Below, in pieces: positions 18,003 through 26,785 of a stretch of 64,000 nt of DNA. The position numbers and the translations under genes are program-made. Source of the DNA: Caldicellulosiruptoraceae bacterium PP1 (GTDB lineage: Bacteria; Bacillota; Thermoanaerobacteria; Caldicellulosiruptorales; Caldicellulosiruptoraceae); contig JBGGOQ010000002.1 in assembly GCA_041320695.1 (NCBI GenBank), positions 333,618-397,617 on the forward strand. The letters are read 5' to 3'. The notes under the pieces are model-generated. The model had not been told where the DNA came from. It made no database searches and saw only the letters and a list, made by a program, of their open reading frames with translations. Every line of letters begins with the position of its first letter. Position 1 is the stretch's first letter.

Positions 18003-20612
18003 ATGAAGGAATTAATATTGGATGGTTTAGATTGTGCGAATTGTGGTACAAAAATAGAAGCAAAGGTAAATACCATAGAAGGTGTAAAACAGGCTTCTAT
18101 AAACTTTATAGATAAAACACTTACCATTGAGATAAGTAACAAAGATAGATTAGATGAAATATTAAATGAGACTAAAAAAATTGTAAATAGATTAGAACCT
18201 GGTGTAAATATTAGGGAAAAAAACATATCAAAGTCATCAAAAAAAGTTTTGGTACTTTTGGGATTATGCTGTGCAAATTGTGCAGCGAAAATAGAGAAAG
18301 AAGTTGGAAACTTAGCTGGCGTAAAGGCAGTTTCAGTTGATTTTGTTTCAAAGAAGCTTTATGTTGAAACACACGACAAATATGATTTAGACAATATAAT
18401 AAGTGAGACCAAAAAGATTGTAAAAAGGATTGAGCCTGATATTAAGGTAATTGAAGCAGAAGATAAAAAATCTCATGCTACTGATAATGGTAAAATTACC
18501 AAAAAGACTTTTACATTATCTAATTTGGATTGTGCAAACTGTGCTGCAAAGATAGAGAAGGGTATAAGTGAGATAGATGGCGTAAAGGCAGTTTCAGTTG
18601 ATTTTGCAACAAAGAGGGTTGCAATTGAAATTGATGATGGAGAATGGCCAAAAATCATTGAAGAAGCTGCAAAGATAATTAAAAATATAGAGCCTGATAT
18701 GAGTATCGTTGAAGATACAAAAGAAAACATCAAGACTTTAAAGGATAAAAAAGAAGTTGAAGAATTCAACAAAAGTGAACTTATATGGCTGGTAATTGCT
18801 GCAGTATTATTCGGAATTGGAGTTATATTTGATTTTTCATTCTGGGTGGAATTTTCAATTTACTTTGTAAGTTATATTTTAGTTGGTGGTGAGGTGATAT
18901 TAAGAGCTACTAAAAATATTGCAAGGGGTCAGGTTTTTGATGAGAATTTTTTAATGGCTATAGCAACAATAGGTGCATTCGCAATAAAAGAATTTCCAGA
19001 AGGTGTTGCAGTAATGCTTTTCTATCAGGTGGGAGAGTTTTTCCAGGATATTGCTGTAAACCGTTCAAGAAAGTCAATATCAGCTCTAATGGATATAAGA
19101 CCTGACTATGCAAACTTGCTTGTTGGGAATGATGAAAAAAGAGTTGACCCTGATGATGTGAAAATTGGAAATAGAATTATTGTAAAGCCAGGAGAAAAGA
19201 TTCCTCTTGATGGAAAGGTGCTTGAAGGAAAATCTATGGTAAACACATCTGCATTAACAGGGGAATCAGTGCCAAGAGAAGTTGAAGCAGGAAGTAATGT
19301 ACTTGCAGGTTTTATTAATACAAATGGTGTTTTAACAATTGAAGTTACAAAGGAATTTGGAGAATCAACAGTAGCAAAAATATTGGATTTAGTACAAAAT
19401 GCAACAAGCAGAAAAGCACCAACTGAAAACTTCATAACTAAATTTGCAAGGTATTATACACCTGTTGTTGTTATCGTAGCTTTAATTCTTGCAATTTTAC
19501 CACCACTTTTAATTCCTGGAGCACAGTTATCTGATTGGATTTACAGGGCACTTGTGTTCCTTGTAATATCATGTCCATGTGCATTAGTTGTATCAATACC
19601 TCTTGGCTTCTTTGGAGGAATTGGTGGTGCGTCAAAGAACGGAATACTTGTAAAAGGAAGTAACTATTTGGAAGCCCTAAATAGTGTTGATACAGTTGTA
19701 TTTGATAAGACAGGAACACTTACAAAGGGTGTATTTAAAGTTACAAAGGTAAGTCCTAAAGAGGGAGTAACTCCAGATGAATTATTAAAGTATGCGGCAT
19801 ATGCAGAAAGTTATTCAAATCATCCTATTGCAACATCCATTTTAAATGAATATAACAAGGAAATTAATAAAGATGATATTACTGATTATGAAGAAATATC
19901 AGGCTATGGTATAAGGGTTAAAGCTAATGGTAAAGAGATTCTTGCAGGTAATATTAAACTTATGAATAAAGAAAACATTGGATATGATAAAGTTGACGAA
20001 GTAGGAACAATAGTTCATGTTGCTTTAGATAAAAAATATGCAGGGTATATAGTAATATCCGATGAAATAAAAGAGGATTCAAAGGATGCAATTTCAGGTC
20101 TTAAGGCAATAGGGATTAAAAAGACTGTTATGCTGACTGGAGATAGTAAACAGGTAGGAGAAAAGGTGGCACAAGAATTAGGATTAGATGAAGTCCATAC
20201 AGAACTTCTACCAGATCAGAAGGTTGAAAAAGTAGAGCTACTTGATAAGCAAAAATCACCTAAAGGAAAATTAATATTTGTAGGTGATGGTATAAATGAT
20301 GCCCCTGTACTTGCAAGGGCAGACATTGGTATTGCAATGGGCGGGCTTGGTTCTGATGCTGCAATTGAAGCTGCTGATGTAGTTATCATGACTGATGAGC
20401 CTTCAAAGATTGTAAGCGCTATAAAGATTGCTAAAAGAACAAGAAGCATTGTATGGCAGAATATTGGATTTGCTTTAGGGGTTAAAATTATTGTACTTCT
20501 GTTAGGAGCAGGTGGCATTGCTACAATGTGGGAAGCTGTATTTGCAGATGTGGGAGTAGCATTAATTGCAGTTTTAAATGCCATGAGGGTTATGAAGATT
20601 GAAAATATTTAA
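18003..20612 (+). CDS. cadA: CadA/ZntA-type Cd/Zn/Pb-exporting P-type ATPase
   Basis: A P1B-type ATPase of about 869 residues that exports soft divalent metals. Three N-terminal heavy-metal domains carry CANC motifs (near residues 12, 90 and 175). Membrane helices follow with SCPCALVVSIP (CPC from Cys524), the phosphorylation site DKTGTLT (Asp568), TGES, and the hinge GDGINDAP. The CPCALVVSIP context is that of the Cd/Zn/Pb group rather than CopA. ATG at 18003 lies 9 bases after TTGGAG; TTG at 17988 with AGGGGGAC is an alternative. It is downstream of a CadC-like repressor and ends at a strong terminator. Three metal domains are more than the usual one or two. Confidence 0.9.
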   Translation: MKELILDGLDCANCGTKIEAKVNTIEGVKQASINFIDKTLTIEISNKDRLDEILNETKKIVNRLEPGVNIREKNISKSSKKVLVLLGLCCANCAAKIEKEVGNLAGVKAVSVDFVSKKLYVETHDKYDLDNIISETKKIVKRIEPDIKVIEAEDKKSHATDNGKITKKTFTLSNLDCANCAAKIEKGISEIDGVKAVSVDFATKRVAIEIDDGEWPKIIEEAAKIIKNIEPDMSIVEDTKENIKTLKDKKEVEEFNKSELIWLVIAAVLFGIGVIFDFSFWVEFSIYFVSYILVGGEVILRATKNIARGQVFDENFLMAIATIGAFAIKEFPEGVAVMLFYQVGEFFQDIAVNRSRKSISALMDIRPDYANLLVGNDEKRVDPDDVKIGNRIIVKPGEKIPLDGKVLEGKSMVNTSALTGESVPREVEAGSNVLAGFINTNGVLTIEVTKEFGESTVAKILDLVQNATSRKAPTENFITKFARYYTPVVVIVALILAILPPLLIPGAQLSDWIYRALVFLVISCPCALVVSIPLGFFGGIGGASKNGILVKGSNYLEALNSVDTVVFDKTGTLTKGVFKVTKVSPKEGVTPDELLKYAAYAESYSNHPIATSILNEYNKEINKDDITDYEEISGYGIRVKANGKEILAGNIKLMNKENIGYDKVDEVGTIVHVALDKKYAGYIVISDEIKEDSKDAISGLKAIGIKKTVMLTGDSKQVGEKVAQELGLDEVHTELLPDQKVEKVELLDKQKSPKGKLIFVGDGINDAPVLARADIGIAMGGLGSDAAIEAADVVIMTDEPSKIVSAIKIAKRTRSIVWQNIGFALGVKIIVLLLGAGGIATMWEAVFADVGVALIAVLNAMRVMKIENI

Positions 20613-20618
20613 GGAAGG

Positions 20619-20644
20619 TGCAGCCTTTTGGGGCTGCATTTTTT
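20619..20644 (+). terminator. Intrinsic terminator after cadA
   Basis: Seven-base stem TGCAGCC/GGCTGCA followed by six T residues, seven bases after the stop codon. Confidence 0.9.
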
Positions 20645-20650
20645 AAAGGC

Positions 20651-20884
20651 ATGAACATTTACATTACCACTTATAATCCAGAATCAGGTGTTAAGTTTAA
20701 TAAGCAGCAGGTAAAAGTACCCATATGGTTTAAGAAGGATGCAAGCCCTAAATATGCCTACTAATGCATTTTATATCATCTATAGTTTTTCATTACTTTT
20801 TTGCATGTCTAGCACCTAGTGCAATATTTTCTCCAGAAGATATAAATTTCAATCCAAATACTTTCCATCATCTTAAATGGTAAA
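20651..20884 (+). pseudogene. Unidentified coding remnants
   Basis: The 473-base gap between cadA and the AlkD-like gene holds two short readable pieces. One (20651-20764) starts MNIYITTYNPESG and has no good ribosome site. A second (about 20812-20884) ends in SPEDINFNPNTFHHLKW before a stop. They read like fragments of one or two dead genes, but I do not recognise the family. Nothing else is apparent up to 21060. Confidence 0.3.
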
Positions 20885-21085
20885 CCATAGATAAGGGATG
20901 GGTGAGAAGATTATTACATTAAATATCAGTTGTATGATACAATTGTTATAAAAAGATGCGCATAATGCAATGAAAAAAGATAAAAAGCATTTTGGAGGTT
21001 ATTTACTTTGTGAAGTAAGTTAGGGATGAATTAGGTTAGCAAGTCAGAAAAAGTACAAAAAATTAGAAATGTAGGTGAATATAGC

Positions 21086-21730
21086 ATGGGTATAATTGAG
21101 ATTTTTTATAGTGCACGAAATGAAGAAAATGCTGAAAAAATGTCAGCATATATGAAAAATAAATTTTCTTTTTTAGGAATACCAAAGCCGTTAAGGGCTA
21201 CACTTTCAAAGGATTTTTTAATACAAAAGAAAATGGAAAAAGAAATCGACTGGGAGTTTATTTTTAATTGTTATAATATGCCAGAAAGAGAATTTCATTA
21301 TTTAGCTTTAGATTACTTAAATTCTGTTAAAGAGTTATTGCAACCTGATGATATGTATAAAATTGAAAAACTTATTATTACAAACTCATGGTGGGATAGC
21401 GTAGATTATCTTGATACAATTGTAGGATATCTTTGTCTTAAATATCCTGAATTAAAAGATAGTTTTATTATTAGATGGATAGATAGTGAAAATATTTGGC
21501 TTAAGAGAATATCAATTAATTTTCAACTGCAATATAAGGAGAAAACTGATACAACCATTTTAAGCCAGGCAATACTTAAGAACTGCGATACGAAAGAATT
21601 TTTTATAAATAAAGCAATTGGTTGGGCTTTGCGGCAATATTCAAAAACTAACAAGGAATGGGTTAAGCAGTTTCTTACTAACAATAAATTACATCCATTA
21701 AGCGTAAAAGAAGCGAGTAAATATCTTTAG
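21086..21730 (+). CDS. DNA alkylation repair protein, AlkD-like
   Basis: A 214-residue all-helical protein matching the AlkD/AlkC HEAT-like repeat family of DNA glycosylases for alkylated bases. Typical are the N-terminal MSAYMKNKFSFLGIPKPLR and the C-terminal FFINKAIGWALRQYSKTN. The aromatic residues and WALRQY helix that line the DNA groove are present. It appears monocistronic and acts in the cytoplasm. ATG at 21086 has only a modest ribosome site. Confidence 0.85.
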   Translation: MGIIEIFYSARNEENAEKMSAYMKNKFSFLGIPKPLRATLSKDFLIQKKMEKEIDWEFIFNCYNMPEREFHYLALDYLNSVKELLQPDDMYKIEKLIITNSWWDSVDYLDTIVGYLCLKYPELKDSFIIRWIDSENIWLKRISINFQLQYKEKTDTTILSQAILKNCDTKEFFINKAIGWALRQYSKTNKEWVKQFLTNNKLHPLSVKEASKYL

Positions 21731-21804
21731 TTAAAAATTAAAAACAATAATCACTTATTTATACAAATATTAATGAATGATGATTTGGAGGGATTAAAAA
21801 ATTA

Positions 21805-22194
21805 ATGAGTACATTTTTTAATCAATTAAAAATCAAAGCAAAAAGTCTAAAAAATGAAATAAAAGCTTTATATATAGCTTGTAAAAGACCTGATGTGCCT
21901 TGGTATGCAAAAGCATTTTCGTTGTTAGTGGTAGGTTTTGCATTAAGTCCAATAGATTTTATTCCTGATTTTGTACCAATATTAGGATATTTGGATGACC
22001 TTGTTTTAATTCCATTAGGTGTTGCATTAGCTATAAAAATGATACCTCCACATATTATGCAAGAATGTAGATTACAGGCACAAGACGTTTTTAAGGATGG
22101 CAAACCTAAAAATTGGGTAGCTGGAGCAATAATTATAATTATATGGATGGCAATAATTGGTTTAATAGCAATCAAGATATTTTCAGTAAAATGA
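21805..22194 (+). CDS. YkvA/DUF1232 membrane protein
   Basis: A 129-residue protein with the DUF1232 signature SPIDFIPDFVPILGYLDDL (about residues 49-67) within hydrophobic sequence and a C-terminal membrane helix (about 101-126). The function of the family is unknown. ATG at 21805 is preceded by GGAGGGA with a rather long 11-12 base spacing. It stands alone. Confidence 0.8.
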   Translation: MSTFFNQLKIKAKSLKNEIKALYIACKRPDVPWYAKAFSLLVVGFALSPIDFIPDFVPILGYLDDLVLIPLGVALAIKMIPPHIMQECRLQAQDVFKDGKPKNWVAGAIIIIIWMAIIGLIAIKIFSVK

Positions 22195-22361
22195 ATTTCA
22201 TATAATTGATATATATGAACTAGATATTGAATAGTGCATTTATTTTTTGCATGTTGAAACAAATTTCATAAGGCCTCAGATAGATACTTTGAAATAAAGA
22301 AAGGAAGTTAAATCAATAAAATTATTAATCTAAAAGTGAATAGAGAAAGGAGTTTTGAAAA

Positions 22362-24041
22362 ATGAAAAAGTATTTATCTGCATTAGTCATTATGTATATG
22401 TGTCTATTTACCATAATAGCCTATGGCTCATCACAGTTTTCTATTGATAAAAATGGATATTTGATAAAGACCACAGGTAAAAGCTATATTAGAAGCAAAA
22501 TAAAATTCGAGAAATTTATTGATAAAAATCCTAAATATCTTTTAGCAGCAGGTAAGGATAAGTCATTATACATTGTTTCTAAAGATATTTTAAAAGAAAG
22601 AAAAATAGCTTCGCCTAATAAGAATGATATATATTATCTTTCGACTGGAAAAAATAATGCTATTGATTGGTTGTATTTAACATACTATAATGGCCTTTAT
22701 TATTTTATTGATAACGGATATATCAAATTTACAAATGGAACAAAAGAAACAATTATTGGAGATAAAAATCTTAAAATTTCCTATAAATCTATGTCTTTTA
22801 CTTTTCAAAATAAAATCATATATTTTAAATCTAAAAATGGTAATAATGATTTTTCCTTTCAAGAACATAAACTGTACCAACTTGATTTAAAAACAAATAA
22901 AGAAAAAATAATTACTTATGGGAATAAAGATGTCCATATAAAGATATTATTCTTATCACCTAACACTCAGTTTTATATAAGATATGATGACAAAAAGAAA
23001 ATAAGTGAATATCATTTGAGAAAAGATGATTTTGACAGTATATTATTTACAAATAATGATGTTATAGATAATTATTGGCCGGATTTGACTTCTGTTGATA
23101 ATCAACAATATGTATCTCAGTTACTTCTAAAAAGAGGTAATCTATTTTTCTATATGCCAATAAATAAAACATATATATTTATTCCTGATTCAACATTCAT
23201 AAAACTCTTTGATAAAAGCTTTATAGATATTTATCTTATTAATAATAAGTTGTATGTTGCTAAAACAATTTTTGAAAACAACATTCCATATCATATACCA
23301 GCAGGTTCAGAAATTGGCTATTATGACCTTGCAACAGGAGAATACAAAAGAGTTTTGAATAAATATGGAGATAATGTACATTATCCAAGTGGTAATATAT
23401 ATTGTATTGATAGTGTTGATAATGAGGGAAATATAGTATTTACTGAGATGTGGGATGAAGGTATGAGTCATTATGGATATAAAAAATACAAATATATTGC
23501 CAATAAAAAAACTATTACTGTTTTATCTTTTCAGCCTGGAAGAGAGGAAATGTATTCAAAAGATGATATACAAAAAGTGTTAAAGGAGGTTTATAATCAA
23601 GACTATTTATTATGGTCAAGTAAAATTGCTGATATTATAGAAAGAGAGTCAAAGCTTGAAAGCATTTATATTATTGATAATAAGATATATATAGCTAAAA
23701 AAGATAATACATTGCAAACTATCATTGGATATTATGATATGAGTGACAATAATAATTTTAACCTGGTTCTAAAAAAGCAAGAAGGAAATTTTAACAACAA
23801 TGGACAAATATATATTGAAAAAGTAGATGAAAATGGCAATATATACTTTAAAGATAATCAGTATGATTCAAACTATATCTTATCTTCTTATATAAAATAT
23901 ATTTATATTCAAGATAAGAATATTTTACAAATTGTAGATATTTGGACTAAAGACAATAATGTTGAATTAATTAAAAAATATAAAGGAAAAACAATAAAAG
24001 CAGATGAATTTATTGATATTTCTGAAATGCTAAAAGAATAA
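22362..24041 (+). CDS. Secreted protein of unknown function, possible beta-propeller
   Basis: A 559-residue protein with a clear signal peptide (MKKYLSALVIMYMCLFTII, cleavage likely after YGSS). The mature part is rich in Tyr, Ile, Asn and Lys and consists of repeated short beta strands of the form YYDLATGEYKRVL and GYYDMSDNNNFNLVLKK, which suggests a propeller-like or DUF5050-like fold. No catalytic motif is recognised. ATG at 22362 follows AAAGGAG. The next gene begins 28 bases downstream but is probably functionally unrelated. Confidence 0.6.
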   Translation: MKKYLSALVIMYMCLFTIIAYGSSQFSIDKNGYLIKTTGKSYIRSKIKFEKFIDKNPKYLLAAGKDKSLYIVSKDILKERKIASPNKNDIYYLSTGKNNAIDWLYLTYYNGLYYFIDNGYIKFTNGTKETIIGDKNLKISYKSMSFTFQNKIIYFKSKNGNNDFSFQEHKLYQLDLKTNKEKIITYGNKDVHIKILFLSPNTQFYIRYDDKKKISEYHLRKDDFDSILFTNNDVIDNYWPDLTSVDNQQYVSQLLLKRGNLFFYMPINKTYIFIPDSTFIKLFDKSFIDIYLINNKLYVAKTIFENNIPYHIPAGSEIGYYDLATGEYKRVLNKYGDNVHYPSGNIYCIDSVDNEGNIVFTEMWDEGMSHYGYKKYKYIANKKTITVLSFQPGREEMYSKDDIQKVLKEVYNQDYLLWSSKIADIIERESKLESIYIIDNKIYIAKKDNTLQTIIGYYDMSDNNNFNLVLKKQEGNFNNNGQIYIEKVDENGNIYFKDNQYDSNYILSSYIKYIYIQDKNILQIVDIWTKDNNVELIKKYKGKTIKADEFIDISEMLKE

Positions 24042-24069
24042 AAGGAAGAAAATACGGAGGGCTAAATGA

Positions 24070-24534
24070 ATGTTCAGAGAAATGAGAAGACAGGATAGAA
24101 AAATGAACAAAGATGAAGCAATCGAGTTACTCAAAAAATGCCAATATGGGATTTTATCAACGGTAGGAGAGGATGGCTATGCTTATGGTGTGCCATTAAA
24201 TTATGTATATATGGACAATAATATATATTTTCATTGTGCATCAGAAGGCCATAAATTAGATAATATAAGAAATAATGATAAGGTTTCATTTTGCGTTGTA
24301 GGGAAAGTAGAGAATGTTCCAGAAAGATTTACAACTAAGTATGAAAGTGTAATAGCCTTTGGAAAAGCTTGTGAAGTTAATGGTGACAAAAAATACTCTG
24401 CATTTATAGCATTATTAAAGAAATATTCAGAACAATATATAGAAAAGGGGAAAAAGTACATAAAAAATACCGATGATAAAGTAAAAATCATAAAAATATC
24501 TATTGAAGCTATTACTGGTAAGGCAAATAAATAG
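24070..24534 (+). CDS. NimA-like FMN-binding pyridoxamine-oxidase-fold protein
   Basis: This 154-residue protein matches the 5-nitroimidazole-resistance (NimA)/PNPOx-like split-barrel family: FREMRRQDRKMNKDEA, the barrel start YGILSTVGEDGYAYGVPLNY, HCASEGHKLDNI and VSFCVVG. Such proteins bind flavin and may reduce nitro compounds or other oxidants; the actual substrate here is unknown. ATG at 24070 follows ACGGAGGG. Confidence 0.85.
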   Translation: MFREMRRQDRKMNKDEAIELLKKCQYGILSTVGEDGYAYGVPLNYVYMDNNIYFHCASEGHKLDNIRNNDKVSFCVVGKVENVPERFTTKYESVIAFGKACEVNGDKKYSAFIALLKKYSEQYIEKGKKYIKNTDDKVKIIKISIEAITGKANK

Positions 24535-24551
24535 TTAAAGTAAGTAATATA

Positions 24552-24584
24552 TTTAGGGTAGTATTTTTGGATTACTACCCTAAA
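24552..24584. terminator. Hairpin before the Wadjet operon
   Basis: Twelve-base perfect stem (24552-24563 with 24573-24584). The following T-run is weak. It separates the NimA-like gene from the jet operon. Confidence 0.6.
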
Positions 24585-24679
24585 TTGATTTAAAAGGATA
24601 ACATAATTTATTTTTAGATTATAAAGATATTATAGTATTGTTTTAATATTCAAAACAGATTATTATCACTTATTCTTTA

Positions 24680-24688
24680 TGGTATAAT
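24680..24688 (+). promoter_or_regulatory. Extended -10 promoter of the jet operon
   Basis: TGGTATAAT gives an extended -10 box 42 bases before the jetA start. No good -35 box is visible. Confidence 0.55.
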
Positions 24689-24729
24689 TATAAAAAACTC
24701 ATAATATACCAAGGGAGTTAATTTCAATA

Positions 24730-26142
24730 ATGCAGCTATTTTCGGTTTTACCAAGTAATCTATTCTCAATTTTATCATCAAAAAATAAAGATATATACGT
24801 AGATGCACTATTTACACTACGAAAAGCTTTTAAACAAGAGATGACAATTAATAAATCAGACCTTGTTTCAATGATTATATCAGAGCTTGACCAAAAGCTT
24901 TTAGAGATTGAGCTTGATGAAGAAGAAGCAATTGAAAATAGTATGGAAAATGATAAAAACCCTTCAAGTATAGCTCACTTCTTAATAAGAAGGCTTAAAG
25001 AAACTGGTTGGATAGATTTAGAATACAAAGAAGATACATTTGATGAGATAGTTACACTACCTGATTATTCAATTAAAATTATAAATCTACTATATTCTTT
25101 TGTGGATATTCAAACAAAAGAGTATAACTCCTATGTATATTCAACCTATTCACTACTTAATACTGCTAATCAAGAGCAGGATAACTTTTATGATTTTTTT
25201 AAAACAGCATATGAAAATACTATTAATCTATTGGACGAGCTAAAAACATTACATAACAACATAAGACGCTTTCATCAAGAATTAAACAATTATATCTCTA
25301 TAAATGAAATTTTAAAAAGCCATTTTGATGATTATAAAAATTTGGTGTTTGATAGGGTATACCATCCACTAAAAACATTTGATTCAATACCTAAATATAG
25401 AATACCAATATTGAAGATTCTAAAAAGCTGGCTTGATGACAATAATATAAAGGAAAAGATTGCATATCAAGCAATTCAAAGAGGAAAATACAAATCACAA
25501 GATGAAGCTATGGAGGATATTATTTCAAAGCTAAATGAAATTATAGATATCTATGAAGGTATTAATGATATATTAGAACAGATTGATCAAAGAAATTCAA
25601 GTTATACAAGGGCTTCAATTGAAAAGATGAGATATATGTTAAATATTGATAGAAGTATAAAAGGAAAGATTGTAAAAATGCTATCAAAACTCTCTGAATT
25701 AGATGAAGACAATAAGGATAAGCATATTGAGATGATGTCATCAACAGTTGATTTATTTAAACAAGGGTTTTTAGATGAAAACTCACTTTTTATAAGAGCA
25801 GCAAAAGCAAAGAAAAAAGACCAAAAACCTATGGAGATAAAAGAAATTGATATTGAAGACAATTTACTGCTTGAAGAATTTATAGATAGGGCAAAAAGTC
25901 TTTATTCACATGCTAAAGTTATGGAATTTGTAAAATCCATTATGAGAGAACTTGAAGTTATCACAACCAAAGATATAATAATAGAAAATGACCAACAGTT
26001 TATTTTACTAATATTTGCTATACTAAAAAGCAGTGATAAAAATGTTTTTTATTCAATAGAAGTTACTAATGATTATTTAATTAATAATGGATATAAAGTG
26101 CCATTTGTTATATTTAAAAGAAAGGGTTTAAAAAATGCTTGA
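24730..26142 (+). CDS. jetA: Wadjet protein JetA (kleisin-like subunit)
   Basis: First gene of a complete Wadjet plasmid-defence operon. The 470-residue product begins MQLFSVLPSNLFSILSSKNK and is mostly helical and charged, as in the JetA (DUF5716-like) family of Firmicutes rather than the DUF3375 JetA of the best-studied type I systems; this subtype call is from memory. JetA is the kleisin-like part that closes the JetC ring. ATG at 24730 follows AAGGGAG. It overlaps jetB by 8 bases, so expression is translationally coupled. Confidence 0.85.
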   Translation: MQLFSVLPSNLFSILSSKNKDIYVDALFTLRKAFKQEMTINKSDLVSMIISELDQKLLEIELDEEEAIENSMENDKNPSSIAHFLIRRLKETGWIDLEYKEDTFDEIVTLPDYSIKIINLLYSFVDIQTKEYNSYVYSTYSLLNTANQEQDNFYDFFKTAYENTINLLDELKTLHNNIRRFHQELNNYISINEILKSHFDDYKNLVFDRVYHPLKTFDSIPKYRIPILKILKSWLDDNNIKEKIAYQAIQRGKYKSQDEAMEDIISKLNEIIDIYEGINDILEQIDQRNSSYTRASIEKMRYMLNIDRSIKGKIVKMLSKLSELDEDNKDKHIEMMSSTVDLFKQGFLDENSLFIRAAKAKKKDQKPMEIKEIDIEDNLLLEEFIDRAKSLYSHAKVMEFVKSIMRELEVITTKDIIIENDQQFILLIFAILKSSDKNVFYSIEVTNDYLINNGYKVPFVIFKRKGLKNA

Positions 26143-26785
26143 TATAGGTTTTGATAAGTTTACTAATTCAGAAAGAGAAGAGTTTACAAGGCTTATAAAC
26201 TTCCTTTTATCAAAAACATTTATTGTTAGAGATATATATGATATAAAAGAAGAAAGATTGAAGGTTAATCCAGAATACCGGTTTGTGGAGCGTAACTTTG
26301 AATATTTTTGTAGATATTTAGCAGTAGTAGGCTTTGATTTACAAAAAGATAATAATTATGGTGTTATATCTCTTTACAATAGATATGACTATAACAGGAT
26401 AAAACTTGATAGAAATACCACATTGATTATTTATGTATTAAGATTAATATTTGAAGAAGAAAGAGAAAAGGTAACACTTAGAAATGAGGTTTTAACAACA
26501 GTAGGGCAAGTTATTCATAAACTTATAACTTTAGGAGCGATAAAGAAAAAGATGTCAGACAAAGATATTTCTGATTCATTTAGACTACTTTCAAATCACA
26601 ATATAATCCAAAAATTGGATAGGACATGGGAGGACCCAGAGGCAAAGATTTTAATATTACCTTCTATTTTATTTGTTGTTACAAATGAAAAGATATCTAA
26701 GCTATATGATATTCTAAATATTGATGATGATGAAATTGAGGAAGAAAATAGTGATATTCTCATTAGAGGAGAAGATGAGATATGA
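26135..26785 (+). CDS. jetB: Wadjet protein JetB (DUF4194, KITE-like subunit)
   Basis: A 216-residue winged-helix protein of the JetB/DUF4194 type. YRFVERNFEYFCRYLAVVGF, VISLYNRYDYNRIKLDRNTT and the acidic C-terminus are typical. It is the KITE-like accessory subunit that binds the JetA kleisin in the SMC-like complex. It overlaps jetA by 8 bases and jetC by 4 (ATGA), as expected for a tightly coupled complex. Confidence 0.85.
   Translation: MLDIGFDKFTNSEREEFTRLINFLLSKTFIVRDIYDIKEERLKVNPEYRFVERNFEYFCRYLAVVGFDLQKDNNYGVISLYNRYDYNRIKLDRNTTLIIYVLRLIFEEEREKVTLRNEVLTTVGQVIHKLITLGAIKKKMSDKDISDSFRLLSNHNIIQKLDRTWEDPEAKILILPSILFVVTNEKISKLYDILNIDDDEIEEENSDILIRGEDEI

Noticed and set aside
18003..20612. 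Copper ATPase
   Set aside because: The CPCALVVSIP motif and CadC-like sensor indicate Cd/Zn/Pb; the copper pump is the separate gene at 43526.
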